64,000 bases of DNA from Lepidostoma basale (GCA_022606425.2 JAHDVF020000527.1:248001-312000); one strand, 5' to 3'. Numbered from the stretch's first letter, positions 30,987 to 41,299 are shown. Made by a program: numbers and translations. Notes: generated by a model from the sequence alone, not told the origin.

Positions 30987-31450
30987 TCTATATATAATAT
31001 TATAATATGTTATATAAAACAAAGTCGTGTTAGTTACACCATTTATAACTCAAGAACGGCTGGACCGATTTTTATGACCTTTAATTTATTGGAATTTTCT
31101 CCGCCCTGAATAGCAGATTAACTATTAAAACATCGGAAAAATCAGGAAAAAATTAATTATGAAGAAAATTCATTTTCTCATTTTGTATAAAACGTTTTTT
31201 TTGTTGATGATATGAAATGAGAGCTTGCCTCAAATAATCGACTCTGTGGCGCTTTGTGTTATTCGTTATGACAATCAACAAATCACAAGGCCAATCCTTG
31301 GGTGTTTGTGGGTCTGAATCTAGAAAATGAATGTTTCTCTCACGGTCAATTTTTCGTAGTATGTTCACGTGTCCTCAAATCATCTGATTTATTCGTTCTC
31401 GCACCTGACAACAAAACGTAAAATGTCGTATATCACAAGGTGCTTCAATG
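30987..31450 (+). mobile_element. Helitron remnant: 5' terminus plus helicase C-terminus
   Basis: Starts TCTATATATAATATTATAAT after an A, then acaaagtcgtgttagttaca and aacggctggaccgatttt, a segment I associate with arthropod Helitron 5' regions. After a large internal deletion, helicase coding appears: MTINKSQGQSL at 31268, then in the next frame VGLNLENECFSHGQFFV and CSRVLKSSDLFVLAPDNKT. These are the last motifs of the Pif1-like rolling-circle helicase. One frameshift and one stop make it dead. The hairpin-CTRR 3' end was not found. Confidence 0.75.
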
Positions 31451-31639
31451 AAGGCAATCGACTTGAGTGCAACCCATCCAGCAAATATAATAGTTTAACA
31501 GAAAGTAGTGCAACAATGCTACGCGAATCATTTCGATTAGCTTCAATAAAACAAATCCCTTGTTACCGCCACGTGAATTACGTTCTTTTCGATACGATTT
31601 TTGCACATTTATTGAACTTAATTCATTTTGTGTATTCAT

Positions 31640-31820
31640 TTTAACTTCTTATATTTTCATTCGACACTCTATCATACACAGAGTATCAACACATCCGTCC
31701 AAGAGATCTCATTTCTACTGCATTTATTCTACTTTCATCCTTCTTTTGCCAGTTCCATGCTTCGCTTCCATACATAAGGGCAGGTACAATAACATTTTTG
31801 TACACTGCCATATATTGCAC
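31640..31820 (-). mobile_element. GTTA-LINE internal fragment
   Basis: Minus strand: ALMYGSEAWNWQKKDESRIN, AVEMRSLGRMC, then YSVYDRVSNENIRS. No 3' terminus. Confidence 0.85.
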
Positions 31821-32230
31821 AGCGGTATATTGTAACTTAGAATATTTTAGTAATATTTAGCAAGCGAAATAAATTACCAATTCGCAGCCTGTCAATAAAT
31901 CTTTCATCCAAGAATAATGCAAACACCCGTGGATATTTATTCGTACATACAAATGAACCACAATTATCCACCTTCGGACATCGGCCCTCTCCGCCTCTTA
32001 CGGTCTACAATGTCCGTGTTTGACGCACATCTCACAAAGGACGGCATATTATTGTTACTCACAGCAGCACGGTCTATTGGATAATTCAGAGGCGTCCGTG
32101 AACTTCTCTATGCCATCTTGAACTTTATTAATATGTACGAAATAGTTAATTGAATTGAGGTTTTATGCGCCGTCAAAAATAAATTCTTATCATTAAGCAA
32201 TTGATTAAAATATATAGAAGGTAATACTCG
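31821..32230. other. no feature seen
   Basis: 31960-32110 has higher GC (ccaccttcggacatcggccc) with no assignable signal. Confidence 0.4.
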
Positions 32231-32234
32231 TAGT

Positions 32235-32450
32235 CCATTGTTTTGGACGATCCACTAGGATACTTTAACATTATAAACTGTTCAATTAAAAAACTTTGTT
32301 TTATGTATCATAATTGTATTTTTATTTTTCGCGACAGCTGTTTCGTCAACCTATGTTGACATCATCAGGTGTTACAATTATATATCAAATGTCAATTTTT
32401 CGTGATACATAAAACAAAGTTTTTTTAATTTAACAGTTTATATAGAAGGT
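32235..32450. mobile_element. HF-A copy with best-conserved core
   Basis: Outer end gtagtccattgttttggacg. The minus-strand arm carries the intact core at 32331-32368. The plus arm is reduced to aaatgtcaatttttcgtgat then acataaaacaaag. Confidence 0.75.
32331..32368 (-). ncRNA. hammerhead-like core, family HF-A
   Basis: Minus strand: CUGAUGA (32362-32368), extra U, stem II GUCAAC/GUUGAC with AUAG loop, GAAA, CAGCUG, U, C. The ACAGCUGU palindrome could pair between two molecules. Flanks GUAACAC and GCGAAAAA pair at only two positions, so stem I is not evident. All other core positions fit consensus. Confidence 0.45.
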
Positions 32451-32599
32451 AACACAATAAAACGTATGAAAGCATCGGTGATATCTTCTGTTATCTATAT
32501 ATTATTATATATATTTTTCTTAAGTTTATATTTGGAATGATAATTACAAGGGTATATCGTAGGTCAAACGAGGAGATAATTTAAAACAAGAAAACTCGA

Positions 32600-33430
32600 A
32601 TTTACTCTAAAAATTTATAACACTGTTATAATATCACAATTTATTTTCATTCACTGAGAGTGTCGGGACAGCTGTTTCGCCAACCGATGTTGGCATCATC
32701 AAGTGTTACAATAAAGTTTTTTTGTAACACCTGATGATGCCAACATCAGGTGGCGAAATACCTGTCGCGACACTCAGTGAATAATAATAAATTGTGATAT
32801 TATAACAGTGTTATAAATTATAACAGTAGAGGAGGGGGGGGGCAAAGTGGGATCCTTAAGGTTTGGTGACTCCTAAAATCGGTTATTGAAGATCTACATA
32901 TCCCATTTAAGCTGAAATTTATAGTTTGATATCTGATGTATAATTTTGCATATAAACTTTCATTTTAATATTGTAAATTTTGGCTCTATGAGCAATTTTA
33001 TGAAAAGTGGCATTTGTCCCGCTTTGCCCCACATACCGGGGCAAAGCGGGACAAATGCCACTTTTACTGCCATTATACCTTCGTTTATCAGCAACTCTGA
33101 AATTGAGGCGTTTAATCTGATAGAGTTTACCGAATTGACCAGTGATATTTCACCCCACTACATACATCCCAAACTGATTCCACGCTGAATTTAGACGACA
33201 CTTTTAACCAAAATGCAATTTTACAATAAATCACCGAAAACAAAAAAATCCGGCTTGCGGCAGCGTGCGACGGCAGTCTAGGGTATAAACCGACTACAGA
33301 CCAATCACCAAGCGTCATTTGAATTTAGATGCGACCGTTAATTTGTCCAATAACATGGGTATCCCTCTTTGCCCCGGGACCCCGCTTTGCCCCCCTCTCC
33401 CCTAATAATGTTGAAGTATCATAGGTGGCT
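32600..33430. mobile_element. HF-A fold-back interrupted by a TIR element
   Basis: Arms at about 32620-32720 and 32725-32826: caacatcaggtggcgaaata and its relatives; outer end resumes at 33405 (ataatgttgaagtatcatag) after the insertion at 32829-33402. Minus arm has UUGAUGA and plus arm GAAAU, so both cores are altered. Confidence 0.75.
32829..33402. mobile_element. 574-bp TIR element with TA duplication (Tc1/mariner-type MITE)
   Basis: Ends gaggagggggggggcaaag and, on the other strand, ggggagaggggggcaaagc. TA at 32827-32828 and 33403-33404. The HF-A consensus at this point (aacagtaataatg) has a single TA, so the empty site is visible. No transposase ORF. Inside is a perfect 28-bp palindrome (33003-33030 with 33038-33065, loop 7) whose centre repeats the terminal ggggcaaagcgggac motif. 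Confidence 0.88.
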
Positions 33431-33879
33431 ACATCGCCGATAGTACTGGTACCAACATGTCCAGAAAATGAATCCCATACATTAAGAGAATCCTGTAATA
33501 ACAAGTCTGCAACAAGTTAAGGAAAAATAAGAAGACACCTTATAGATAAAGATTTATAACGTTGGAAGACACCTTCAATTACATTGATAATTGAAGGTGT
33601 CCCTTGATTATAAAAACTTTAATCTGGCAAAATTCGAGTTATTTTTTAAGCTAAACATTAAATGTAATAATAACACGTGCCGCCGCTGCTGAAGACGTGT
33701 GCACTTGCCCGTACAATGATAGGAATTAAATGCGTTTTGTATTGGCTCAAGAAATGTGCCGCCGGTCGAGTGATGTGTTAGAAGCTGGACCCCACATTAC
33801 GGCCAACATTCTACACAGTATCATTTCGGGTGGAAGATAAACAGTAACCTGTATTTTTTCATATACTCCAACATTCGTA

Positions 33880-34240
33880 ATTTCTTCTCCAAAAGAAAAA
33901 GAATAACCTGTAGATGGACGCTTTCTGAGGGTAGCCTCACTTTTGTGAAACATTTTTACATCTGAAGTGATGCGGTTAAGAAGCGTTATTGCCATACCAC
34001 AGGCATTACCTTCGCAGATTGGTTCTTCACCAACCTGCCTCTCGTGACACCGGTGGGAAGAGCAATTAATCTGCTGAACGCGGTCTCCTTGGAGATCGAC
34101 GTCTTTCATATTGGTAAAAGTACGTTCAGAGAGAATCTTGTCTTGCTAGAGTCGAACCACTTTCTGATAGTTTCTGATAGTAGTCTATATACAATATATT
34201 ATTTTACCTGTTCTCAATATATGCCTTTAACTTAAATTTT
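33880..34240. mobile_element. two Jockey-like LINE fragments head to head
   Basis: Minus strand near 34020-33900: GMAITLLNRITSDVKMFHKS then EATLRK. Plus strand near 34022-34240: NLPLVTPVGRAINLLNAVSL, EIDVFHIGKSTFREN and the 3' UTR with ttttacctgttctcaatata. The two copies are from different subfamilies. The plus copy resumes at about 34800 after a LINE insertion, ending tgattttattttatttgatt. Confidence 0.7.
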
Positions 34241-34800
34241 GTGAAGTCTTCTTCTTCTGCTTTATTTAGGACTGTGTCCTGTTATTTCTGTGAGTCTGTT
34301 CCTGAGATGCAGATGTCCAACTGTTTCGCCATCTTTTAGGTAGTCTTCGTGCAGGTCGATTTCCTGTTGGTACTTTATATGCGGCTATATTTATCACTCT
34401 TTCAGAACATGCTCTTCCCACATGACCTCTCCAGTAGCGTCTTCTCAGTCTTCTCCATGGCACGACATCTTCTACGTTGCAGATCTTTCTTATTTCAGAA
34501 TTTCATATTGTGTCTTGGAGTGTCGTTCCCGCAACGGATCGGAGACTCTTCATTTCCTTGGTTCTTAGGAGACTTTTTGTTCTGATGGTGTCAGCTCTCG
34601 TTTCTATTCCATGTGTTATTATAGAACGTACGCATGTATTGTAGATTCGAATTTTGCTCTCCTTTAGCATATTTTTATTTTTCCAAACAGCATTCGTCAA
34701 GCAGCCAGCCACAACGGCGCGGCGGCCCTGTTTGTTAGTTCACTTACTTCTCCGTAGAGATCACTGCTGCTTGATACATCAACACCTAAGTTGTAATGTC
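34241..34800 (-). mobile_element. SRRRY-LINE nested in Jockey-like LINE
   Basis: Minus strand: NLGVDVSSSSDLYGEVSELT then NRAAA, VWKNKNMLKESKIRIYNTCV, RSIITHGIETRADTIRTKSL, LRTKEMKSLRSVAGTTLQD, WRRLRRRYWRGHVGRACSER and RRLPKRWRNSWTSASQEQ. (CTT)n at 34244-34258 is the tail complement. It extends upstream to the YNLGV motif after the RT palm. Confidence 0.88.
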
Positions 34801-34969
34801 TCTTGATGAAATAAGCTGATTTTATTTTATTTGATTTGATTCACAGCAGCAGGTGAAATAATTTATATTGCCGCAGTCGCAGATAATCGGATCGGAGGCA
34901 AACAAAATGCCCAAGATGTGCATTCCACCATTACTTGAAAAAAGGAGCACGTAAGTCTAATTTTCAATG

Positions 34970-35340
34970 ATTTATCTTTTTCTCTGGTTTCAATCATGGG
35001 AATTGGTTTGCAGCAAAGATCTGCATCTCATTCTCTACTCGGTTTGATCCTCTGCAGCCCTATTTAGCTCCACGTGTGAGTCGCAGCACGTGTCCTCATT
35101 TTTTTTCTTAGTATTCTCGTCGAGAGCGTCTATTGGAGTTCGTCCTCTCTAACACAGTATGGAGAAGATTTTCATGACGTATTATGTGGCCTATCCTTCT
35201 GGTACGCCTCTCTGAGATGGTCTTTTCAAGGGGTCTCCCTTCTACGACTCTATTGAGAACCTCGTCATTTGTGATGCTGTCCTTACAGGAAATTCGTAGG
35301 ATTCTTCTAAACGACCACATCTCGAAGGCCTCTAGTTTCT
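34970..35340 (-). mobile_element. RWIGH-LINE 3' region
   Basis: Minus strand: EAFEMWSFRRILRISCKDSI, TNDEVLNRVVEGRPLEKTIS, ERRTRRIGHIIRHENLLHTV and LERTNSNRRSRREY; downstream a decayed RCRSLLQTNS end (complement of aattggtttgcagcaaagat). Confidence 0.85.
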
Positions 35341-35356
35341 TTCTGTCGCCCCTTGA

Positions 35357-35625
35357 CGCCCTTCGTGGCCGAGTGGTAAGTGCAAGTGGTAAGTGCCCCG
35401 AAGGTACCGGTTTCGATTCCCGGCCAGGGCGTGATTGTCACACTGTCTTTGGTCTGGTGTAGAATTCACGTGAAAATAAAATGGAGATAGATAAGCTACC
35501 TATCACGTGTCACGAGAATCACTATGATAGCTATAATACCATTTACATCGATTTGCCTGATGCTGTCTGATGTAAACAGCGATTTAAAAAATAAAATAAA
35601 TAAAAATATTAATAATAATATTATT
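35357..35625 (+). mobile_element. tRNA-derived SINE
   Basis: cccttcgtggccgagtggta (A box) with a local duplication of aagtggtaagtg, B box tttcgattcccgg, body to gatagctataataccattta, tail (AAATA)n/(AAT)n. The A-to-B spacing is shortened, probably inactivating transcription. Confidence 0.88.
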
Positions 35626-35639
35626 TTACTCGTATATGT

Positions 35640-35900
35640 AAATCTGCACTTAAGTATTTTTCTTTCATCTGTTACCGCCAGGACACGAATTATAGTGGAA
35701 AACCTAGAGAACCCTCAACCGACACACGTTGGTAGATCTAGGGACAATATGGTGATATGAGTTATCCTTCATGAAGGTATGACGTTCTGCATTTGTGGCA
35801 TGGAGCAAACAATGCTGCACATCATTGCTGCCACTGACATGCACAAAAATGATCTGATTTATGCGTCCACCAGTTCGGTCCAGCTGGCAGACTTCTGAAC
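35640..35900 (+). mobile_element. LINE C-terminal fragment with Cys-His motif
   Basis: ARTRIIVENLENPQPTHVGR, then TFCICGMEQTMLHIIAATDM and HKNDLIYASTSSVQLADF, stop near 35898. The CxCG...QTMxHI pattern ends many I/Jockey-type LINE proteins. The downstream Cys of that motif is lost. Confidence 0.6.
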
Positions 35901-35939
35901 CAATTGAATGAGTTGCCTTTGATGTAGAAGAATACTAAA

Positions 35940-36290
35940 TATTTTTATATTGTTCTGATAAATATTTGACACACAGTCACACGAGATGACATCAAAGAGA
36001 CCATCACCACCCCGCATTACGGTGGTATTTCAATCAGGGGGTCTACGCGCTCCCGACACTCCAATAAGAGTGTCAAACTGGGGGTTGGTGGGCTGACCCT
36101 TTGTAAGCCCAAGGCCGCGGTCACGTGGCGCCCTACAACGCTAGGCGTACTAATAGAACTATATTTCCAAATTCAAATTTAAATTTAAATTGGTGTAGAT
36201 GTTTATATGTAGGGGAAATTTTGCAAACTAAACTTTAATGTCAGTATGGTGATTCAACACACAATAATTATTACTGACTACATTTTAGTG
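35940..36290. other. unassigned, partly GC-rich
   Basis: 36000-36140 is GC-rich with a local hairpin gacactccaataagagtgtc. Nothing recognised. Confidence 0.35.
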
Positions 36291-36294
36291 TTTG

Positions 36295-36380
36295 ATTGAG
36301 GAAGCGAGGCAGACCATGAGCCACCTGGTGAAGAGCCCTGCAGGACGAGGTCAAGGCAGCAGGCCTCACTTGGAAAATGC
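36295..36380 (+). mobile_element. LINE C-terminal scrap
   Basis: KRGRP, then in the next frames RALQDEVKAAGLTWKML, a pattern common at LINE C-termini (KRGRPxxTWRRxLxxExKxAGLTW). No tail. Confidence 0.5.
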
Positions 36381-36419
36381 TTTGAAAAATCACGAATATT
36401 TCATTTTAAGAGTTGATAA

Positions 36420-36560
36420 ATTATTGTAACACCTGATGATGTCAACGTAGATTGACGGAACAGCTATCGCAAAAAAATTGCGATATATGAGTTTTATAAT
36501 TTAACAGTTAATAATGTTGAAATATCATAGTGTTTTGGACAAAACCTATGGACTATTTAA
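36420..36560 (+). mobile_element. HF-A right arm
   Basis: CUGAUGA, U, GUCAACGUAGAUUGAC, GGAAC, AGCUAUC, then taatgttgaaatatcatagt and gttttggacaaaacc. GAAAC has become GGAAC. Confidence 0.7.
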
Positions 36561-36656
36561 TATTAAACATGATAGGAAATTTTAAAATACAGTTTTACAC
36601 CATTGTTCAAGAAACAGTAGATAGAAAATAATATTTTTAAATGCAAAAAAGAGGTT

Positions 36657-36729
36657 TGGAGGCGCCGGGTATCGATCCCGGTACCTCTCACATGCTAAGC
36701 GAGCGCTCTACCATCTGAGCTACGCCCCC
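36657..36729 (-). tRNA. tRNA-Ala (AGC)
   Basis: Third identical 73-nt copy on the minus strand. Downstream T6 run (complement of 36645-36650). Flanks agaggtttggagg and ccccccggtgag match those of the 13153 copy for a few bases. Immediately right of HF-A/HF-B debris. Confidence 0.95.
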
Positions 36730-37022
36730 CGGTGAGAACACTGTCTTAAAAAATAAATAAAACGCAGTATTTTGACATTGATCTTATTTAAATAGGTGTG
36801 TCCAGTGTCCACCTCTCGCATTCATGGACACTCTTCGAATCGACCATTTGGCCTCCACTTTCACTTTACAATTCGGCTTTAAATTATGGTTCCGTATAAC
36901 AACTATTTTGGTATATAGTTACGTAGTTTTGATTTCAAACATAAATTATTTATTTTATATTATATATTATATATTATTATTTTATATTATATTTCTAACT
37001 AGATTAACATCATTACTGTTAA

Positions 37023-37285
37023 AATTTAAAACATTGTTATAATATCACAATTTATTTTTATTCACTCCGAGTGTCGCGACAGCTGTTCCAAACGATGTTG
37101 GCATCATCAGGTGCTACAATAAACTTGTATTGTAACACCTGATGATGCCAACATCGGTTGGCGAAACAACTGTCACGACACTCGGAGTGAATAAAAATAA
37201 ATTGTGATATTATAACAGTGTTTTAAATTTTAACAGTAATAATGATGAAGTATCAGTGTTTCGGTCAAAAAAATAGACTATTAGA
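37023..37285. mobile_element. HF-A fold-back copy, best hairpin
   Basis: Arms of about 100 bp: cattgttataatatcacaat to gatgttggcatcatcagg, and tgtaacacctgatgatgcca to gatattataacagtgtttta. Plus core: CUGAUGA, U, GCCAAC/GUUGGC, GAAA, ACAACUGU, C. Minus core keeps CUGAUGA and ACAGCUGUC but has a 4-nt deletion removing GCGA. Neither copy shows a long stem I. Confidence 0.85.
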
Positions 37286-37354
37286 TTAACATCATGCCGT
37301 TTCATTTCACTTCATATTTTTGACTTTAACATTCTAACAAACACATATTTAACA

Positions 37355-37470
37355 CACATTTGTCTGAGAGATCTCATTTCTACTACATGCATTCTACTTT
37401 ATTCCTTCTTTTGCCAGTTCCATGTTTCTCTTCCATACATAAGAGTCGGTACAAGAACATTATTGTGCAC
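37355..37470 (-). mobile_element. GTTA-LINE internal scrap
   Basis: Minus strand: VHNNVLVPTLMYGRETWNWQ then KK, stop, SRMHVVEMRSLRQMCV. Confidence 0.8.
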
Positions 37471-37479
37471 TGTTATGTA

Positions 37480-38280
37480 TATAAAACCATGAAATTATTA
37501 CATAATACTCCACGAGTCTACGAGCTTACTATTTGTTCTGGGCACACTTCTTGCAACCCGCCAGCATCCGTCATGGACCAATGTGCTACAGTAAACGAGG
37601 CTTACGAAATCTGCGTAGCCAATTTCGGGATAATTGCAATGTATTTTACGGTTGAATTGTTCGAATCGTAAATGTAAACGCATTCAAATGAATGAAAGAA
37701 GGACGTATTAATGTTTTTCTATGAATCTTTTTTCTTGCACACTTGATTCCGTGTTATATATGTAATGTTGGTGAAGATGTCCATTTTATAGATGTTTTTT
37801 GTACCATACATAGGGTGTTTTTTTAGATACATATTCAAAATGAAAAAAAAACCACATTGAAATAATGTTAATGTCTTTGATATTGGCTTTATTTAATAAA
37901 TAATTTTATGCCATTATTGTTAAAATGTGATTTCGAGCATACGAGCGCCACGGCTAGTTCGAATGAAGCGCAATCGTGAAATCCAAATTTCGACAATTGT
38001 CGGCTTTGTGGATGCGTATTATCCATTAGAGTGTACGTGGTGCGAAAACGATCCAATGTCTTCGATTGTGTCGACCGTAAAATGGACGTAGTGCACGATA
38101 AGTTTGGCGAACCGAACCATGATTTTGAAAATATTTTTTTGCAAGCGCTGTTCTAACTTTAGTCTATTCAAGGTAAAATGGCAAAACGTATTGACCACAA
38201 ATCAACTGTCAACTGTCAAATTGATCAAATTGAAATGTACCGATGATATTGTCAAAATGGTTGAAAATCTTGGATACAAA
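37480..38280. other. unassigned; possible DNA-transposon remnant
   Basis: acatagggtgtttttttaga (37798) looks like a TIR start. 37920-38190 has higher GC with no stop-free frame of note. No matching second terminus located. Confidence 0.3.
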
Positions 38281-38282
38281 GG

Positions 38283-38370
38283 GGGCAGGATAGAGACAAG
38301 TGGAGGAAATTGGAAGAGGCCTATATCCAGCAGTGGAGGGTAGAAGGCTAGCAAAGAAGAAGAAGAAGAT
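38283..38370 (+). mobile_element. LINE 3' end scrap with (GAA)n
   Basis: RQDRDKWRKLEEAYIQQWRV then EG and stop, followed by gaagaagaagaagat. The WRxLEEAYxQQW ending recalls the minus-strand fragment at 62832-62945 (EKYVQQWTTTAV). Confidence 0.65.
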
Positions 38371-38930
38371 GTAAACATTCTTCATGTATCCCATTTCTGT
38401 TGGAGGATTTGTTCCAAGCATACTTAAATGCAACGAATATCTGTGTCGAAAATGTAACATGCCGCTAATGACAGAGCTACTTTATTGTCGCGGAGACTCA
38501 GTGAATAGCACTCCGTTCACACAGTTTGCACGGCGGGTCAGACCGCAGTCCAATATCGTCCCAGTGGGCTAAAAAACAGTTGAATCGCAAGTCACGTGGG
38601 CGGCACGTGGCCCCACGTGGCGGGGATATTAAGGCGCCTGGTGGCACACGGTCTGACAGCGCGGGCGCTTGTGCTAAACCGGGATTGGTCCATTCGCTTC
38701 GGGATAACAATGGTGAATTGGGGTGACTTGGACTTGAAAACATATATTTGTAACACGTATTTTTTCTCATGTAACGAAATAACTTATTTGGTTTTCTTTA
38801 ACAGAAACTTAATATTTCAAAAATTAATGATGTTTTTTGATAATCCATTGTTTTGGCGGAAATACTTTGAAATTTCAACATTATTAACTGCTTAAATATA
38901 AAACTTAGTTATAAATATCACAATCGATTA
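38371..38930. other. GC-rich unassigned stretch
   Basis: 38490-38720 is CG-rich (cgggtcagaccgcagtccaa, ggcacgtggccccacgtggc). Could be an element's promoter or unique DNA. No coding signal recognised. Confidence 0.35.
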
Positions 38931-38934
38931 TATT

Positions 38935-39000
38935 TTGTCGCGACAGCTGTTTCGCTAGCCGATGTTAGCATCGCCAGGTCTTACAATCAACTAAAAAATA
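38935..39000 (-). mobile_element. HF-A left arm
   Basis: cgcgacagctgtttcgctag then ccgatgttagcatcgccagg: GAAACAGCUGUC preserved on the minus strand; box reads CUGGCGA. Confidence 0.7.
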
Positions 39001-39034
39001 CTTCAGTAAGATTTATTTGATATAAAAAATTATT

Positions 39035-39490
39035 AGGAGAAGAACGAACTTGAAAGAAGAATAAATGCAGAAGAAATGAGATCTTTAAGACAAATGTGTG
39101 GTAAATCTCTATATGATAGAGTGTCAAATGCAAGTATAAGAAGTGAATGCGATGCGAATGAAAGTGTTATGATCAAAATAATGAAAGGGTCGTTAAGATG
39201 GTTTGGACACACGGAAAGAATGAGTGAAGAGAGAATGGTGTAGAAGGTATATGTAAACGACGTGAACGAAGCTAAAAATAAAGGAAGGCCGAGGAAAACG
39301 TGGCACGATCAAATAAATTAAATATTAAATGTCGGTCACGTGAGGAGTCGGAGAAATCGACGTGCGTTCATGACAAGATGTATGAATCTAGAGGAAGCGA
39401 GAGAAGTAAGTCAGGACAGAACAATGTGGCGGTCCTTTTTTCTGCCTACCCCTTCGGGGAGACGGCGTGATGGTTAGTTAGTTAGTAGTA
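39035..39490 (+). mobile_element. GTTA-LINE 3' end
   Basis: NAEEMRSLRQMCGKSLYDRV, SNASIRSECDANESVMIKIM, KGSLRWFGHTERMSEERMV then stop, GRPRKTWHDQIN and the terminus with (GTTA)n. One in-frame stop, one of the better preserved copies. Confidence 0.9.
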
Positions 39491-40010
39491 AAAAAGTTAA
39501 TAATAAAAATTGTGATATCATAAGTGCTATACATTTAACAGTTAATAATGTTTAAGTATCATAGATTAAAGATTTTTTACTTTCATATTTATAAATTACA
39601 AATGTCTAGCCACAAATTGAGTGCTGCATATGTAATTTAAAATTAAAAATTATTCAACATCTCTTACCAACAATAAAAATTATCAACAATAGGTTATATT
39701 GACGTAAAAAGAATCAACGTTCAAAATACGTATATCGAAACGAAGTCACCCTCTCCTACAGTTATGATTTTTTATTGGCGATGCAATTTCATATCACATT
39801 ACGGAGCACAATAAGTCAATGCAATTGACACATCAAATTATTATTTTAATAACGCTATTATGCTGTTAGAGGCGATATTTATATCAACAATGGCCCTTGT
39901 CGCGCTCGGTATCAATCCGGTCACGTGACCTACATCATTCAAATTTCGAATGGAACACAGATTGGGAATAAAAAATAACTTACCGAGTGATATTCTAAAT
40001 ATCAAAAATA
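39491..40010. other. no feature seen
   Basis: HF-A-like outer end near 39500-39570 (aattgtgatatcataagtgc); rest unassigned. Confidence 0.4.
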
Positions 40011-40039
40011 TTAAGAGAACATTTAGTTTCTTCTATATA

Positions 40040-40330
40040 CGCCATACTTTGTGTTGTTATGATGGTTTAATTATATTATTCTTTTTTATACACTTTGTAT
40101 ATACAACACTTTTGTTAAAAAAAAATCTATTTAATGACTTACAGTCCTTCTTCAGTAAAGATACATATATAACATCTGTCAGATCATGTAAACAACAACA
40201 ATTTTATAATATTTTTATAAACATGTATCTTTACTGAAGAAGGACTGTTAGTCCGAAACATGTCTATTCAATTCAATTTTTTAAATAAAAGTGTTGTATA
40301 TACAAAGTGTATAAAAAATCAAAATTGGAA
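40040..40330. mobile_element. HF-D fold-back copy
   Basis: Outer arms ctttgtatatacaacacttt and aagtgttgtatatacaaagt. Plus core at 40227-40270: CUGAAGA, A, GGACU/AGUCC, GAAA, ACAUGU, C; stem I only 2 bp (UA/UA). The minus arm is cut inside stem II. Confidence 0.8.
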
Positions 40331-40429
40331 AAAAAACATTTTGTTTGTTTAGATTATCTAATGTTTTGGTGGAAACACGATATTTCAATATTTTTAACGG
40401 TTTAATATGGAACATTATTATATTATAAT

Positions 40430-40590
40430 ATCATAATTTATTTATTTAGTTAATATGAAATTGTCCAGACAGTTCTTAACACCGGATGATGCCAACATCG
40501 GTTGGCGAAACAGATTTTATGACAGTTTTATACATATAAAATTAATAAATTGTGATATTAAAACAATGTTTCAAATTAAATAATTAATTT
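40430..40590 (+). mobile_element. HF-A copy, decayed
   Basis: ttcttaacaccggatgatgc then caacatcggttggcgaaaca gattttatgacag. Box CGGAUGA; stem II and GAAAC intact; stem III lost. Confidence 0.7.
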
Positions 40591-40865
40591 GTCTTTTTCT
40601 TTTTTATATACCTACTTTGTATGTACAACACTATTCAAATTACATATCAGACCTGTTTCAGACAACCAGTATTTCATATTTAAATTATTATAAAATTGTT
40701 TACGAATATTTTAAATATGTATCTTTATAATATGTATCACTGAAGAAGGACTGGTTGTCCGAAACATGTCTGATATGTAATTTTAATAATGTTGTAGATA
40801 CAAAGTATATAAAAAAGAAAAAGACAAATAAAACATCTACAACACAAAGTATGGCGAACACAGAA
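40590..40865. mobile_element. HF-D fold-back copy with intact ribozyme
   Basis: Left arm ctactttgtatgtacaacac to aaattacatatcagacctgt; right arm contains the motif 40734-40776 and ends gttgtagatacaaagtatat. Confidence 0.8.
40734..40776 (+). ncRNA. hammerhead ribozyme motif, family HF-D, complete
   Basis: Stem I GUAUCA (40734-40739) pairs with UGAUAU (40771-40776), 6 bp including one G-U. CUGAAGA at 40740-40746, extra A, stem II GGAC/GUCC with UGGUU loop, GAAA at 40761-40764, stem III ACAUGU, cleavage C at 40770. Every universally conserved position fits the hammerhead consensus. The only departure is the one unpaired A before stem II, a variation I recall being described in a viroid hammerhead. 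Stem III is too short for a stable monomer, so a dimer is expected. Confidence 0.75.
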
Positions 40866-40899
40866 TAAATAAAAAATTAATGATAATATTTATTGATTT

Positions 40900-41160
40900 A
40901 TTTAATAATGATATAATAAATAATATTTTTTTTTGTAATTATTACGAATTAAAACGTCGGTTTTCAAAAAGTTTTATTTTATTTTATGTTTTCAAAAAGT
41001 TTTATTTTATTTTATGAGAATGACATGTTTCAGTTTTTTGAGGCATTTCCTTTATCAATGCGCATATATTTTTCCTTCTTCTTCTTCTTCTTCTTCTTCT
41101 TCTTCGATGGCCCTACAGCCCATTCGTATTAATGATTTGATATGAAGTTTTACATGTTTT
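40900..41160. mobile_element. HF-B copy with (CTT)n-tailed LINE stub
   Basis: gaatgacatgtttcagtttt to tgaggcatttcc with a local duplication of gttttcaaaaagttttattt; (CTT)n at 41078-41106 then cgatggccctacagcccatt is the 3' extremity of a minus-strand PVND-LINE. Confidence 0.6.
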
Positions 41161-41164
41161 TCGA

Positions 41165-41290
41165 ATATCGTTCAACATAATTTTTTAGAAGAAGCGAGAG
41201 AAATATGTCAGGATCGAACAATGTGGCCCATTCTTTCTGCCTATAATACCCCTCCGGGAGTTGGCGTGGTGGTTAATTAGTTAGTAGTTG
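41165..41290 (+). mobile_element. GTTA-LINE terminal fragment
   Basis: aagaagcgagagaaatatgt to cccctccgggagttggcgtg and gttaattagttag. Confidence 0.8.
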
Positions 41291-41299
41291 AATTTGAAT

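Noticed and set aside
33003..33065. 28-bp perfect hairpin as a transcription terminator or miRNA precursor
   Set aside because: It lies inside a TIR element and reuses its terminal motif; it is simpler as element structure.
32331..37245. Calling HF-A copies active hammerheads
   Set aside because: The core is excellent in some copies but no contiguous stem I is visible; kept only as hammerhead-like cores.
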